From: Mucilaginibacter empetricola
GTDB taxonomy: Bacteria; Bacteroidota; Bacteroidia; Sphingobacteriales; Sphingobacteriaceae
Direction: 5' to 3'
Length of the DNA stretch: 64,000 bases
NCBI RefSeq assembly: GCF_024808665.1
Contig: NZ_JANUBZ010000002.1
Location: 564,017-628,016, forward strand
Positions 24,386 through 33,157 of the stretch are shown piece by piece. Below the pieces are notes generated by a model that ran no database searches, had not been told where the DNA came from, and saw only the letters and a list, made by a program, of their open reading frames with translations. The position numbers and the translations under genes were made by a program. The stretch's first letter is position 1. The number at the start of each line of letters is the position of its first letter.

Positions 24386-25444
24386 TTATAGTGACGCGTA
24401 ATAGTTCAAACTTTCGCAAAGTTCGTCATCAGTAAAAAAATTGTCAAGCTTATATTGTCCAATATGTGTCAATAATGTGCAATTAATATTTCCGTTAAGG
24501 TTCTTTTTGTCCTTACGCATAATGGCTAACACTTCCTGATAGTCTTCTTTTTTCAATTTGTATTTCTGATACAAAGAGCCAAATACTTTTACTATTTCTT
24601 CAAGCTCTTCGGTGCTAAGCCCTGCACTTTTATGGGATAGATAAGCTTCGCAGATCATACCTATAGCAATAGCTTCGCCATGTGTTAATGGGTTTTTATC
24701 CTTGCTTAACGAATTTGTTTCAACGGCATGGCCGATGGTGTGCCCAAAATTGAGCGATTTACGGATGCCCTTTTCAGTAGGATCTTCAATAACTACTTCG
24801 TTTTTTATTTCAACAGAGCGGTATATCAATTCAGCATTTGGAATACTCAGGTCGCTTTTCTTCAGCGCATTCCAGTAGGCTGAATCAATAATTAAACCGT
24901 GTTTAAGCATTTCGGCAGTGCCCGAAAGAACCTGTCTGGCCGAAAGTGTTTTCAAAAAATCGACAGAAATAAAAACAGCTTTAGGTTGTGTAAAAGTACC
25001 TACAATGTTTTTTACGTTGTCCAGATCAATACCTGTTTTACCGCCAACTGATGCATCCACCTGCGAAAGCAGGGTGGTTGGTACATGCACAAAGTCAATG
25101 CCCCGTTTATAGGTTGACGCGGCAAAACCACCCATATCGGTAATAACGCCACCACCAAGGTTTATCAGCAAGCTTTTGCGGTCGGCTTCAAAATCAATCA
25201 GCAGTTTCCAAATACCTATGCAAAAGTCAATATTCTTGTTTTCTTCGCCGGCGGGAATTTCAAGCAGGTCGAAGTTATCCAGTCCGTCAAAGTGAGGTTT
25301 CACCAATGGCAGGCAGTGTTCGGCAGTGTTTTCATCGGTTAAAAGAAAAACCCGGGAGTAATTTCCCTGTTTTACAAATTTTACCAGTTCTTCAATGCTG
25401 TTATCGAAAAATATAGGGTAATTGTCGCTTTGAATAGTCTTCAT
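24386..25444 (-). CDS. aroB: 3-dehydroquinate synthase
   Basis: This NAD- and metal-dependent enzyme forms 3-dehydroquinate from DAHP, the second step of the shikimate pathway. Signatures are LINLGGGVITDMGGFAAST, VPTTLLSQVDASVGGKTGIDL, the helix with SGTAEMLKHGLI, and the metal ligands in NFGHTIGHAVE and HGEAIAIGM. The length of 352 residues is normal. It starts two bases after the S4 gene and is followed closely by the hydroxylase gene. It is about 8 kb away from the other aromatic genes and is not preceded by an aromatic leader peptide. Confidence 0.96.
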   Translation of the reverse strand: MKTIQSDNYPIFFDNSIEELVKFVKQGNYSRVFLLTDENTAEHCLPLVKPHFDGLDNFDLLEIPAGEENKNIDFCIGIWKLLIDFEADRKSLLINLGGGVITDMGGFAASTYKRGIDFVHVPTTLLSQVDASVGGKTGIDLDNVKNIVGTFTQPKAVFISVDFLKTLSARQVLSGTAEMLKHGLIIDSAYWNALKKSDLSIPNAELIYRSVEIKNEVVIEDPTEKGIRKSLNFGHTIGHAVETNSLSKDKNPLTHGEAIAIGMICEAYLSHKSAGLSTEELEEIVKVFGSLYQKYKLKKEDYQEVLAIMRKDKKNLNGNINCTLLTHIGQYKLDNFFTDDELCESLNYYASL

Positions 25445-25446
25445 AA

Positions 25447-25653
25447 TCAGATAATCCTGATAGTTTCACCTCTGAATTCTACAATATCGCCTTTTTGAAC
25501 TTTAAGGCGCTTGCGGTAATCCACCTGGCCATTATATTTTACTTCGCCCTCAGTTACAACTATTTGTGCCTCTCCGCCGGTTTGTACCAGGTTTGCTGCC
25601 TTTAATAATTGTATCATCGGAATATAGTCGCCAGTAACTTTAAATTCTATCAT
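25447..25653 (-). CDS. S4-domain RNA-binding protein, YbcJ/YaaA-like
   Basis: This 68-residue protein is a single S4 domain: MIEFKVTGDYIPMIQLLKAANLVQTGGEAQIVVTEGEVKYNG with the basic VDYRKRLKVQKGDIVEF. It belongs to the small stand-alone S4 proteins (YbcJ-type) that bind structured RNA, possibly the ribosome. It is the first gene of the unit with aroB and the hydroxylase gene; such proteins often precede housekeeping genes. The precise role is unknown. Confidence 0.88.
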   Translation of the reverse strand: MIEFKVTGDYIPMIQLLKAANLVQTGGEAQIVVTEGEVKYNGQVDYRKRLKVQKGDIVEFRGETIRII

Positions 25654-25791
25654 CGGAATGCAAAATTAAACTATTCGTGGAATAATGAGATATGTTGATT
25701 TGCATTTTATAATTTTGCACCCTCTTTACTGGTTCGTGGCATTTGGTTTAAAACAAAGCAATTGGAATGCGCGGACAATGAATGATGGATT

Positions 25792-26976
25792 ATGGGTCAA
25801 AATAATAACTTGTCTTTTGAAAATACGGAGATTGCTTTCAAGCACTCTTCTAATACTGATCTTAAACGTGCTTACTGGTTATTCAGGGTAATTAACGTTA
25901 ATTTTTTAGTTAAAATCGGGCCGCCGATAACCAACTTTGCTATAAAAATTGGGCTGCCAATTAAAGGCCTTATTAAGGCAACTATATTTAAGCATTTTTG
26001 CGGTGGCGAAACCATCCGCGAATGCGAAAAAACCATACAAAGCCTGCACGAAGGAAATGTTGGAACCATACTGGATTATTCGATAGAAGGCGAAGACGAT
26101 GAGCAGGTGTTTGATAATACCCGTGATGAAATTTTACGCACCATCAGACGCGCCGCAAAAGATAAGTCAATACCCATTACTGTATTTAAAATTACAGGAG
26201 TTGGCCGATTTTCATTGTTAGAAAAACTGGACGCAAAAACTTCATTGACTGATGAGGAGCAAGCAGAATGGAAAAAAGTTCAGGATAGGGTGTTTGCAAT
26301 TTGCGAAAAGGCGTTCGCTAGCGGCATCCCGGTGATGATTGATGCTGAGGAAACCTGGATACAGAATACCATTGACCAATTGGCGTTGGATATGATGCAT
26401 CAGTTTAACAAAGAGAAAGCAATCGTTTATAATACTTATCAATTATACCGGCATGATAAGCTGGCTTCTTTAAAAGCCGATCATAAAGTAGCAGCCAAAG
26501 AAGGATTTATTTTAGGAGCAAAATTGGTTCGAGGTGCTTATATGGAAAAAGAACGCAAGCGGGCGGAAGAAAAAGGTTATCCATCTCCAATTCAACCCGA
26601 CAAACAGTCGGCAGACCGGGATTACGATGCAGCACTCGACTACTCCACGGATCATATTAACCAAGTTGCATTTGTAGCTGGCACGCATAACGAAGACAGC
26701 TGCCGTTTACTTGCTGAACTATTGGATAAAAAAGGAATAGATCACAAAAATGCCCATGTTTATTTTTCCCAATTACTGGGCATGAGCGATAACCTGAGCT
26801 TTAATTTGGCTAATGCTCGATATAATGTTGCTAAATATGTGCCCTATGGGCCGATAAAAGCGGTGCTGCCTTATTTATTCAGAAGAGCGCAGGAAAATAC
26901 TGCAATAGCGGGACAAATGAGCCGCGAATTGAGTTTGATAGTTAAGGAAGTGAAAAGACGCCGTCTAATTAAATAA
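25792..26976 (+). CDS. proline dehydrogenase
   Basis: This FAD enzyme oxidises proline to pyrroline-5-carboxylate. The 394-residue protein has the TIM-barrel signatures of mono-functional Bacteroidetes proline dehydrogenases: GNVGTILDYSIEGED, PITVFKITGVGRFSLLEKL, PVMIDAEETWIQNTIDQLAL, KLVRGAYMEKERKRAEEKGY, FVAGTHNEDS, and NVAKYVPYGPIKAVLPYLFRRAQENT at the end, where the conserved Arg pair binds the substrate. No pyrroline-5-carboxylate dehydrogenase gene is adjacent. It ends three bases from the convergent HAD gene. Confidence 0.93.
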   Translation: MGQNNNLSFENTEIAFKHSSNTDLKRAYWLFRVINVNFLVKIGPPITNFAIKIGLPIKGLIKATIFKHFCGGETIRECEKTIQSLHEGNVGTILDYSIEGEDDEQVFDNTRDEILRTIRRAAKDKSIPITVFKITGVGRFSLLEKLDAKTSLTDEEQAEWKKVQDRVFAICEKAFASGIPVMIDAEETWIQNTIDQLALDMMHQFNKEKAIVYNTYQLYRHDKLASLKADHKVAAKEGFILGAKLVRGAYMEKERKRAEEKGYPSPIQPDKQSADRDYDAALDYSTDHINQVAFVAGTHNEDSCRLLAELLDKKGIDHKNAHVYFSQLLGMSDNLSFNLANARYNVAKYVPYGPIKAVLPYLFRRAQENTAIAGQMSRELSLIVKEVKRRRLIK

Positions 26977-26979
26977 AGC

Positions 26980-27612
26980 TTAGCCGGTAAATCCAAATAG
27001 TTTTTGAATGCTATTGGGGGCAGTCATCAAATAGGTGTGGATACCTAATTTTTTTGCACCCTCAATATGTTGGGGACTGTCATCAATAAATAGCGTTTCG
27101 GCCGGATTGAGATTGTTTTCAGTTAATACCTGTTCAAAAATTTCGGCCTCCGGTTTTCTTTTACCCATCAGGTGCGAGTAATAAACTTTTTCAAACAGAT
27201 GATCGTTACTATCAAAACCAAAATCCGTTTTGAGGTATTTCATAATATAGTCGAAGTGAATTTCATTTATATTGCTCAATAAAAAAGTACGATATTGGGG
27301 TTTAAGGCTCTGCAATAGTTCATGATTCCCTTTGGTTATCCCCACCAGTAAACTGTTCCATGCATGGTCAATTTGTTGGTCTGTCAACTCTTTTTTGTTT
27401 GTTAATACCCGAATTGCATCTCTAAATTCCTTTGCTGAAATATCTCCTCTTTCAAACGCCGTAAATATGGGGTCCTGAATTTTATGTGAATAGAAATCAT
27501 TTGCATTGTCAATTCCCAATTCCTCCCAGGCATACTTGCTTTTTAAAAAATCAAGTTGAAAAATGACGTTTCCATAGTCAAATATGATATTTTTAATATT
27601 GGAGGGTAGCAT
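26980..27612 (-). CDS. HAD-superfamily hydrolase, YihX-like
   Basis: This 210-residue protein has the HAD motifs IIFDYGNVIF (nucleophile Asp12), FLLSNINEIHFDY (motif II Ser), MGKRKPEAEIFEQVL (motif III Lys) and LFIDDSPQHIEGAKKLG (motif IV). In the first motif the usual second Asp is Gly (DYGNV), as in YihX-type glucose-1-phosphate phosphatases whose sequence reads DLGNV. A sugar-phosphate substrate is plausible but not proven. It is a single gene, divergent from the exopolysaccharide locus. Confidence 0.88.
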   Translation of the reverse strand: MLPSNIKNIIFDYGNVIFQLDFLKSKYAWEELGIDNANDFYSHKIQDPIFTAFERGDISAKEFRDAIRVLTNKKELTDQQIDHAWNSLLVGITKGNHELLQSLKPQYRTFLLSNINEIHFDYIMKYLKTDFGFDSNDHLFEKVYYSHLMGKRKPEAEIFEQVLTENNLNPAETLFIDDSPQHIEGAKKLGIHTYLMTAPNSIQKLFGFTG

Positions 27613-27742
27613 GATGTGAGTGAAATAATGATGATTTAAATAGATGACTTTGTAAATATATTAATTAGAGAGAAAACGTAATTGGTAAACTTAAATTAAA
27701 ATTATAACTAACTTAAACCAATATGATTATAAATTGTCTGTT

Positions 27743-27750
27743 TACCTTTG
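27743..27750 (+). promoter_or_regulatory. possible -7 box of the exopolysaccharide cluster
   Basis: TACCTTTG fits TAnnTTTG exactly, 78 bases before the ATG at 27828. No TTG is found 19 bases upstream, so a regulated or atypical promoter is possible. The copy of the gene at 44265 has different upstream DNA and lacks this box. Confidence 0.35.
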
Positions 27751-27822
27751 GCAAATTAGTCTTATAATTGTGGCAAAATCTATACTTAATTGCAGCAATA
27801 AAGGCGTTTTTGCTTTTTTATT

Positions 27823-30337
27823 CACATATGAAACAACTAAAACAACTACTGTTTATAATAATACTGATAGGCTTCACACTGAGTACAGTAGTAGTAAAAG
27901 GCCAAACGAGCAGTGTAGGTGGTCAAAGCATCCCGCAGAATTTATCGAACGTAAATGTGAGTGATTTGAGCGATGCGCAGATCCGTCAGATGCTGCAACA
28001 GGCCTCCGCAGCCAACATCAGCGATAACCAGCTATTGCAGCAGGCAGCAAGCCGCGGCTTACCGGATGACCAGGTACAGGCACTGCAGAAACGGATAGCT
28101 GACATCCGTTCAAAAGATGGCACGACCAGCGGCTCCACGGGCATAGATACCGCGTACCGCCCCTCACGCCGGCTGAATTATATAGCAGACAGCGACTCGG
28201 TAAACAGGGTAAAACCCAACGGGCCCAGGAAGCTAGCTATTTTCGGCGCCGATCTGTTCCGGAACAGCAATATGAAATTTGAGCCGAACCTAAAGATCGC
28301 TACACCGATCAACTATATCATCGGCCCTGAAGATCAGCTGAATATTAATGTATATGGCAAATCAGTAGCGAACTGGAAACTGGAAGTATCACCGGATGGG
28401 AATATCAATGTACCCGGCGTAGGGGTGATCAATGTATCCGGCAAAACGATAGAACAAGCGAGTGCCACCATAAAAAGCAGGCTATCGGCCAGTAACTATG
28501 CCATCGGCAGTGGTACCTCGGTACAAATAGGTTTGGGTAATATCCGGAGCATCAAGGTGATCATAGCGGGTCAGGTAACCCGCCCGGGGAGCTATACACT
28601 ACCCTCACTGGCAACCGTATTTAATGCGCTTTATGCGGCAGGGGGCCCGAATGACAAAGGCAGCTACCGCCAGATAGCGATCATCCGTAATAACCGTATC
28701 ATCCGTCACCTGGATGTATATGACTTTTTAACCAAAGGGGAGCAAAAAGATAATATCACGCTGGAAGATCAGGATATTATCCAGGTACCCACGTACCGTA
28801 CCCGTGTAGAATTGGCAGGCGAAGTAAAGATCCCTGCACTGTTTGAAGTGCTGCCTGGCGAAAGCCTGAACGATGTAATCGGCTTTGCAGGTGGTTTCAC
28901 GGATCAGGCCTATACGGCACGGATCAAAGTGATCCAGATAGCCGACCAGCAAAAACGGATCACCGATGTACTGGAAAATGATTACAAGAGCTATACCCCG
29001 CTGCGCGGAGATAAATATAAAGTAGAAAAGATACTGGATAGATACGAAAACAGATTAGTCATTACGGGTGCCGTATTCCGCCCGGGTGAATACGAACTGC
29101 AAAAAGGACTGACGGTATCCCAACTGATAGCGAATGCAGCCGGCTTAAAAGAAGACGCCTTTGGCGGCAGGGGAACCATCACCAGGCTAAATGCGGATAA
29201 CAGCAAAGCGCTGATCCCATTCAATATAAAAGAGATCCTGAACAAAACAGCAGCAGATATCCCGCTACAGCGTGAAGACAGCATACATATCGTATCAATA
29301 TTTGACTTACGCGATAAATACCAGGTAACGGTAAAAGGAGAAGTAAGAAAACAGGGTATTTATGCGTATGCAGATAGTATGACGGTAGAGGATTTGATTA
29401 TTAAAGGTGGCGGCTTTGCAGAAGGAGCGAGCGCTAAACGTATAGAAGTATCGCGCCGGGTAAACAACAGCGACCCGATGTCAAAAGAAAGTATCGTGGC
29501 ACAGGTGTTTACGGTAAATGTAGATGCAGGCCTGGTAGAAGGAGAAGCTAACTTCCGCTTGCACCCGTTTGATATTGTATCGGTATACAGCCTGCCGGGC
29601 TACGAAAAACAACGTGTAGTACGCGTACAGGGCGAAGTATTATACCCGGGCTATTATACGATACAAAAGAAAGACGAGAAAGTATCAGATATGATAACAC
29701 GTGCCGGTGGCTTATCAGCCTCGGCAGATGTAGAAGGAGGCACACTGAAGCGGAGCAATATAGCGATACTGGGTGTAGACAAGAACAAGGCCGACACAGC
29801 AGAGCTGGAACGGGACCGCAGGGCACAACAGGACAGATTAAAGAAGAACTATAAAGACAGCACCAAAGCCACAGCTGCCGACACAGTTCAACGGAATAAC
29901 TATGTAGGGATAGACCTGAAAAAGATATTACAACAGCCGGGGAGCAGTATAGATTTACTGGTGGAAGACGGAGACGAGATCAGGGTACCTAAAGAGCAAC
30001 AAATAGTAAGAGTAAACGGAGAAGTATTATACCCGAGTGCAGTAGTATACAGCGGTGGTAAGTCATTTAGTGATTATGTGTACAATGCCGGCGGTTATTC
30101 ACCAAGTGCATTAAAGAGAGGAGCATATATTGTATACCCTAATGGTACGGTCCGTGCCACACGTAAATTCCTGTTCTGGAACAGCCATCCGGATGTGAGG
30201 CCGGGCAGTGAGATCTATGTACCTAAGAAACTACCACCCAGGAATGATGTAGGCTCACAGATAATAGGTTATGCAACAGCCCTGGCATCACTGGGTGCTA
30301 TTATCTTCGGAATTATTAGTTTAAATAAATAGATACT
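27823..30337 (+). repeat. 2.5-kb direct repeat, left copy
   Basis: Bases 27823-30337 match 44260-46774 over the same length (2,515 bases) with few changes. The match begins at CACATATG, five bases before the start codon, and ends at AGATACT just after the stop codon, so the repeat is exactly one gene plus a few bases. The distance between copies is 16,437 bases. Confidence 0.95.
27828..30332 (+). CDS. Wza-like polysaccharide export protein with SLBB repeats, copy 1
   Basis: The start at 27828 (MKQLKQLLFIIILIGFTLSTVVVKGQ) gives a signal peptide; the mature protein begins near QTSSVGGQ. After a Gln/Ala-rich helical part (SDLSDAQIRQMLQQASAAN) comes the polysaccharide export domain (about 155-235: NYIIGPEDQLNINVYGK, VSPDGNINVPGVGVINVSGKT), then about six SLBB repeats, each with a G-x-V-xxPG-xY pattern such as VIIAGQVTRPGSYTLP, VKGEVRKQGIYAYAD and VQGEVLYPGYYTI. 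One hydrophobic helix closes the protein (IIGYATALASLGAIIFGII). At 834 residues it is much longer than Wza and typical for Bacteroidetes. It should form the outer-membrane exit channel. Confidence 0.93.
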   Translation: MKQLKQLLFIIILIGFTLSTVVVKGQTSSVGGQSIPQNLSNVNVSDLSDAQIRQMLQQASAANISDNQLLQQAASRGLPDDQVQALQKRIADIRSKDGTTSGSTGIDTAYRPSRRLNYIADSDSVNRVKPNGPRKLAIFGADLFRNSNMKFEPNLKIATPINYIIGPEDQLNINVYGKSVANWKLEVSPDGNINVPGVGVINVSGKTIEQASATIKSRLSASNYAIGSGTSVQIGLGNIRSIKVIIAGQVTRPGSYTLPSLATVFNALYAAGGPNDKGSYRQIAIIRNNRIIRHLDVYDFLTKGEQKDNITLEDQDIIQVPTYRTRVELAGEVKIPALFEVLPGESLNDVIGFAGGFTDQAYTARIKVIQIADQQKRITDVLENDYKSYTPLRGDKYKVEKILDRYENRLVITGAVFRPGEYELQKGLTVSQLIANAAGLKEDAFGGRGTITRLNADNSKALIPFNIKEILNKTAADIPLQREDSIHIVSIFDLRDKYQVTVKGEVRKQGIYAYADSMTVEDLIIKGGGFAEGASAKRIEVSRRVNNSDPMSKESIVAQVFTVNVDAGLVEGEANFRLHPFDIVSVYSLPGYEKQRVVRVQGEVLYPGYYTIQKKDEKVSDMITRAGGLSASADVEGGTLKRSNIAILGVDKNKADTAELERDRRAQQDRLKKNYKDSTKATAADTVQRNNYVGIDLKKILQQPGSSIDLLVEDGDEIRVPKEQQIVRVNGEVLYPSAVVYSGGKSFSDYVYNAGGYSPSALKRGAYIVYPNGTVRATRKFLFWNSHPDVRPGSEIYVPKKLPPRNDVGSQIIGYATALASLGAIIFGIISLNK

Positions 30338-30361
30338 GACCAGTATTATTAAAATAACGTC

Positions 30362-31423
30362 ATGAACCAATCTGATCAGGAAAGGAAAATCAACAAATCT
30401 GGAGAAATAACATTTTCGGATTTAATGAAAGCGATAGAAAATGCAGGCCAATATATCCTGCAAAAGTGGTTGATAATTTTAATGGTTTCAATATTGGGTG
30501 GAATAATAGGTATTGTCTATTCTATCTACAAAAAACCAACTTATACTGCTGTTTGTACTTTTGTTTTAGAAGATTCGAAAAGTAGCAGCCTTTCTCAATA
30601 TGCAGGCCTTGCTTCAATTGCAGGCTTAAACGTTGGCGGTGGTTCTGGTGGAAGTATATTTGAAGGAGACAACATAGTAGAGCTATATAAATCGCGCTCA
30701 ATGATGGAACAAGCGTTATTAAGCAAATGTAATTTTGATGGTAAAAGTGTTCGCTTGATCGACCGGTTTTTAAATTACCATAATCTATATAGAAAATATA
30801 AAGTAGATAAAATAGATTTTGATAATAATCCTGATAATTTCAATAGAAAGCAAGATAGTATCATAACAGATTTAGTGGATGTGTTTAATAAAAAGATATT
30901 AAGCGTTTCAAAACCCGATAAAAAATTAAGTATCATAAGGGTAGAGGTTGTAGATAATGACGAACTTTTTTCAAAATATTTTACTCAAAATCTGGTTCAA
31001 ACTGTAAACGATTTTTACATCCAGACAAAAACAAAGAAAGCTTATCAAAATGTTTTGATTTTACAAAAGCAGGCAGACAGCGTAAGGGCAATTTTAAACT
31101 CTTCTATAAGTGATGTTGCTTCTGCTATTGACGCTGCTCCGAACGCAAATCCCCAGATGCTTACATTAAAGGTTTCCTCGCAAAAAAAACAAATCGACGT
31201 ACAAACTAATTCAGCAATATATGGTGAGATAGTAAAAAATTTAGAACTCGAAAAGGTTAATTTAAGACAGGAAATGCCCTTAATTCAAGTAATAGATAAA
31301 CCGGTATTGCCTTTGCCGGTAAAAGAAGTTGGAAAGATTACTGCTTTAATAGCAGGTATTATATTAGGTGCTATGCTGGCGGCTGTATTCTTAATAATAA
31401 AAAGAAGTTTAAATAAAGCCTGA
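30362..31423 (+). CDS. Wzz/GumC-type polysaccharide co-polymerase, cluster 1
   Basis: This 353-residue inner-membrane protein has two transmembrane helices, at about 35-55 (WLIILMVSILGGIIGIVYSI) and 325-347, with a large periplasmic part containing a Gly-rich loop (GLNVGGGSGGSIFEGDNIVELYKSRSMMEQALL) and a long coiled-coil helix. The Pro-rich IDKPVLPLPVKEVGK before the last helix is the Wzz signature. No Walker motifs or tyrosine-kinase domain follow, so chain length or export control would work without an attached kinase. It starts 29 bases after the export gene and pairs with it across the periplasm. Confidence 0.88.
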   Translation: MNQSDQERKINKSGEITFSDLMKAIENAGQYILQKWLIILMVSILGGIIGIVYSIYKKPTYTAVCTFVLEDSKSSSLSQYAGLASIAGLNVGGGSGGSIFEGDNIVELYKSRSMMEQALLSKCNFDGKSVRLIDRFLNYHNLYRKYKVDKIDFDNNPDNFNRKQDSIITDLVDVFNKKILSVSKPDKKLSIIRVEVVDNDELFSKYFTQNLVQTVNDFYIQTKTKKAYQNVLILQKQADSVRAILNSSISDVASAIDAAPNANPQMLTLKVSSQKKQIDVQTNSAIYGEIVKNLELEKVNLRQEMPLIQVIDKPVLPLPVKEVGKITALIAGIILGAMLAAVFLIIKRSLNKA

Positions 31424-31510
31424 TCTTTATTTTTTTCTATCCAGGCAACAATAATTAGTATGAGGTGATTTTTTTAACGAAAAATAATTGATTGCGCAAC
31501 AACTAGAAAT

Positions 31511-33022
31511 TTGAAAAAAAAAGCTTTATTACTATTTGTTTTAAGAATATTAAAAATGGGTTCAAGTATAATTACTTTATCCATTTCTTCAAAATATTTT
31601 GGTGTTTCTATTGACAGAGATCAGTGGGTGTTGGCAATGGGGTTTATTTTGGTACTTGACCTGGCAATATGGGGGCCAATAAATGAAACGTTCAGGGCCA
31701 AATTTGTGTTTCTGCAGCATGAAATAGGCGACAAGGAGGTTATTGAAAAGGTTAGGTCGATGTTTTCATTTATTAACTTTATAACGTTAGTTTTAGTAGT
31801 TATAATTTTAATTTATCCTCGTGCATTAACGAGTATAATTGCGCCAAGTTATAATAAAATGCAATTGGCGCATTTAACTAAAATGGTTCTCATTTTAACA
31901 CCAAGTTTTCTCCTGAACCAGATATGTCAGTTTATGACGAGTGTTTTGAATGCCCACAACACATTTTATATACCGGAAGCTGCTGGTTTGGCAACAGCCG
32001 TACTAAACATTATACTGATTATTGTACTTGCGCCACGTTTTGGAATTTATGCCCTTGCCTTTGGATATTATTTAGGAGTATTATTACTATTTCTCCTATT
32101 ATTAATTCAAATGCGGAAATTGAAAATAAATCTTATAGGTAATCCATTTAAATTTAAGTTTAATGATGTTAAACCTTTTATATTATTTGCGTTGCCGTTT
32201 TATCTCCCTTACTTTTTAGCTCAGGTAAATTCAGTAGTTGAGAAATCAATAGCCAGCACATTAAATGTAGGAATTGTATCCATTATAGATTATTCAAGAA
32301 AATTTTCAGACAGTGCAATATCTGTTCTGACAAGTGTTTTTTTTACCATGCTATTACCATTATTATCCCAATATTATAGCAAGAAAGACGATAAACGCTT
32401 TTTAGTGGAGTTTAAATCGATGTATCAACTAAGTTTCTTAATAATTACTTTTATCGTAGGCATTTTTTCGGGTTGCCCAGGTGCTATAATAGGGTTGTTT
32501 TATAACAAGGGGAATATCACAGCTGATGCATTAAATAAAATAAGCAACATGAGCATGTTTTACAGTTGGTCTGCTGTTCCTATAACATTATATATACTTT
32601 TAGGCGTTGTTTTGTTATCATCAGATAATGGTAGAGTTTATGCGATATTTGGTTCAGTAGCTCAAGTTATAATGATTTTAATTAATTTGTTGTTTAATAA
32701 GATATTTGGGATATATACATTTCCATTTTCGTTATTTATATCTCATATAATAGCTTCAGCGTTCCTTTTTCATAGATTTCCGATAAAAAATCATCAATTA
32801 TTTTTAACAACAATAAAAGGCATTGCTCAAATAGCCTTATGTAGTTTTGTGCTTTATTATCTAAATCAAAAAATTTCGATGTTGCATCAAATAAACTCAC
32901 TTTTTATCATCGTACTAAATATAACGATGATAGGATTATTTTTATTGATCTTTTCACATATCGCGAAAACTAATGATAAAGAGACATTTATGAAAATAAT
33001 CTCCAAAATTAAAGCAGGTTAG
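31511..33022 (+). CDS. MurJ/MviN-like lipid-linked oligosaccharide flippase, cluster 1
   Basis: This 503-residue polytopic protein has about 14 helices. The pattern LDLAIWGPINETFRAKFVFLQHE and LILTPSFLLNQICQFMTSVLNAHNTFYIPEAAGLATAVLNIILIIVLAPRFG is that of MurJ-type members of the MATE-like flippase superfamily rather than of classical Wzx. It probably moves the undecaprenyl-linked repeat unit to the periplasm. The start is TTG at 31511 (MKKKALLLFVLR); the first internal ATG would remove part of helix 1. The gene is AT-rich compared with the export gene before it. Confidence 0.82.
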   Translation: MKKKALLLFVLRILKMGSSIITLSISSKYFGVSIDRDQWVLAMGFILVLDLAIWGPINETFRAKFVFLQHEIGDKEVIEKVRSMFSFINFITLVLVVIILIYPRALTSIIAPSYNKMQLAHLTKMVLILTPSFLLNQICQFMTSVLNAHNTFYIPEAAGLATAVLNIILIIVLAPRFGIYALAFGYYLGVLLLFLLLLIQMRKLKINLIGNPFKFKFNDVKPFILFALPFYLPYFLAQVNSVVEKSIASTLNVGIVSIIDYSRKFSDSAISVLTSVFFTMLLPLLSQYYSKKDDKRFLVEFKSMYQLSFLIITFIVGIFSGCPGAIIGLFYNKGNITADALNKISNMSMFYSWSAVPITLYILLGVVLLSSDNGRVYAIFGSVAQVIMILINLLFNKIFGIYTFPFSLFISHIIASAFLFHRFPIKNHQLFLTTIKGIAQIALCSFVLYYLNQKISMLHQINSLFIIVLNITMIGLFLLIFSHIAKTNDKETFMKIISKIKAG

Positions 33023-33157
33023 TGGTTGTGGGAAATTATTGTGATAGAAATGGACTTATAACTGCTGTAGTTTCTCAAAGCATGTTCGCCATTGTAACGT
33101 ATACTAAATTATGCTATTTTAATGTATGTAATTCAATAGCGTTTTAATGATTATTTA

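Noticed and set aside
27734..27964. 76-codon plus-strand frame at the start of the exopolysaccharide locus
   Set aside because: It overlaps the signal peptide region of the export gene in another frame and is not present before the second copy.
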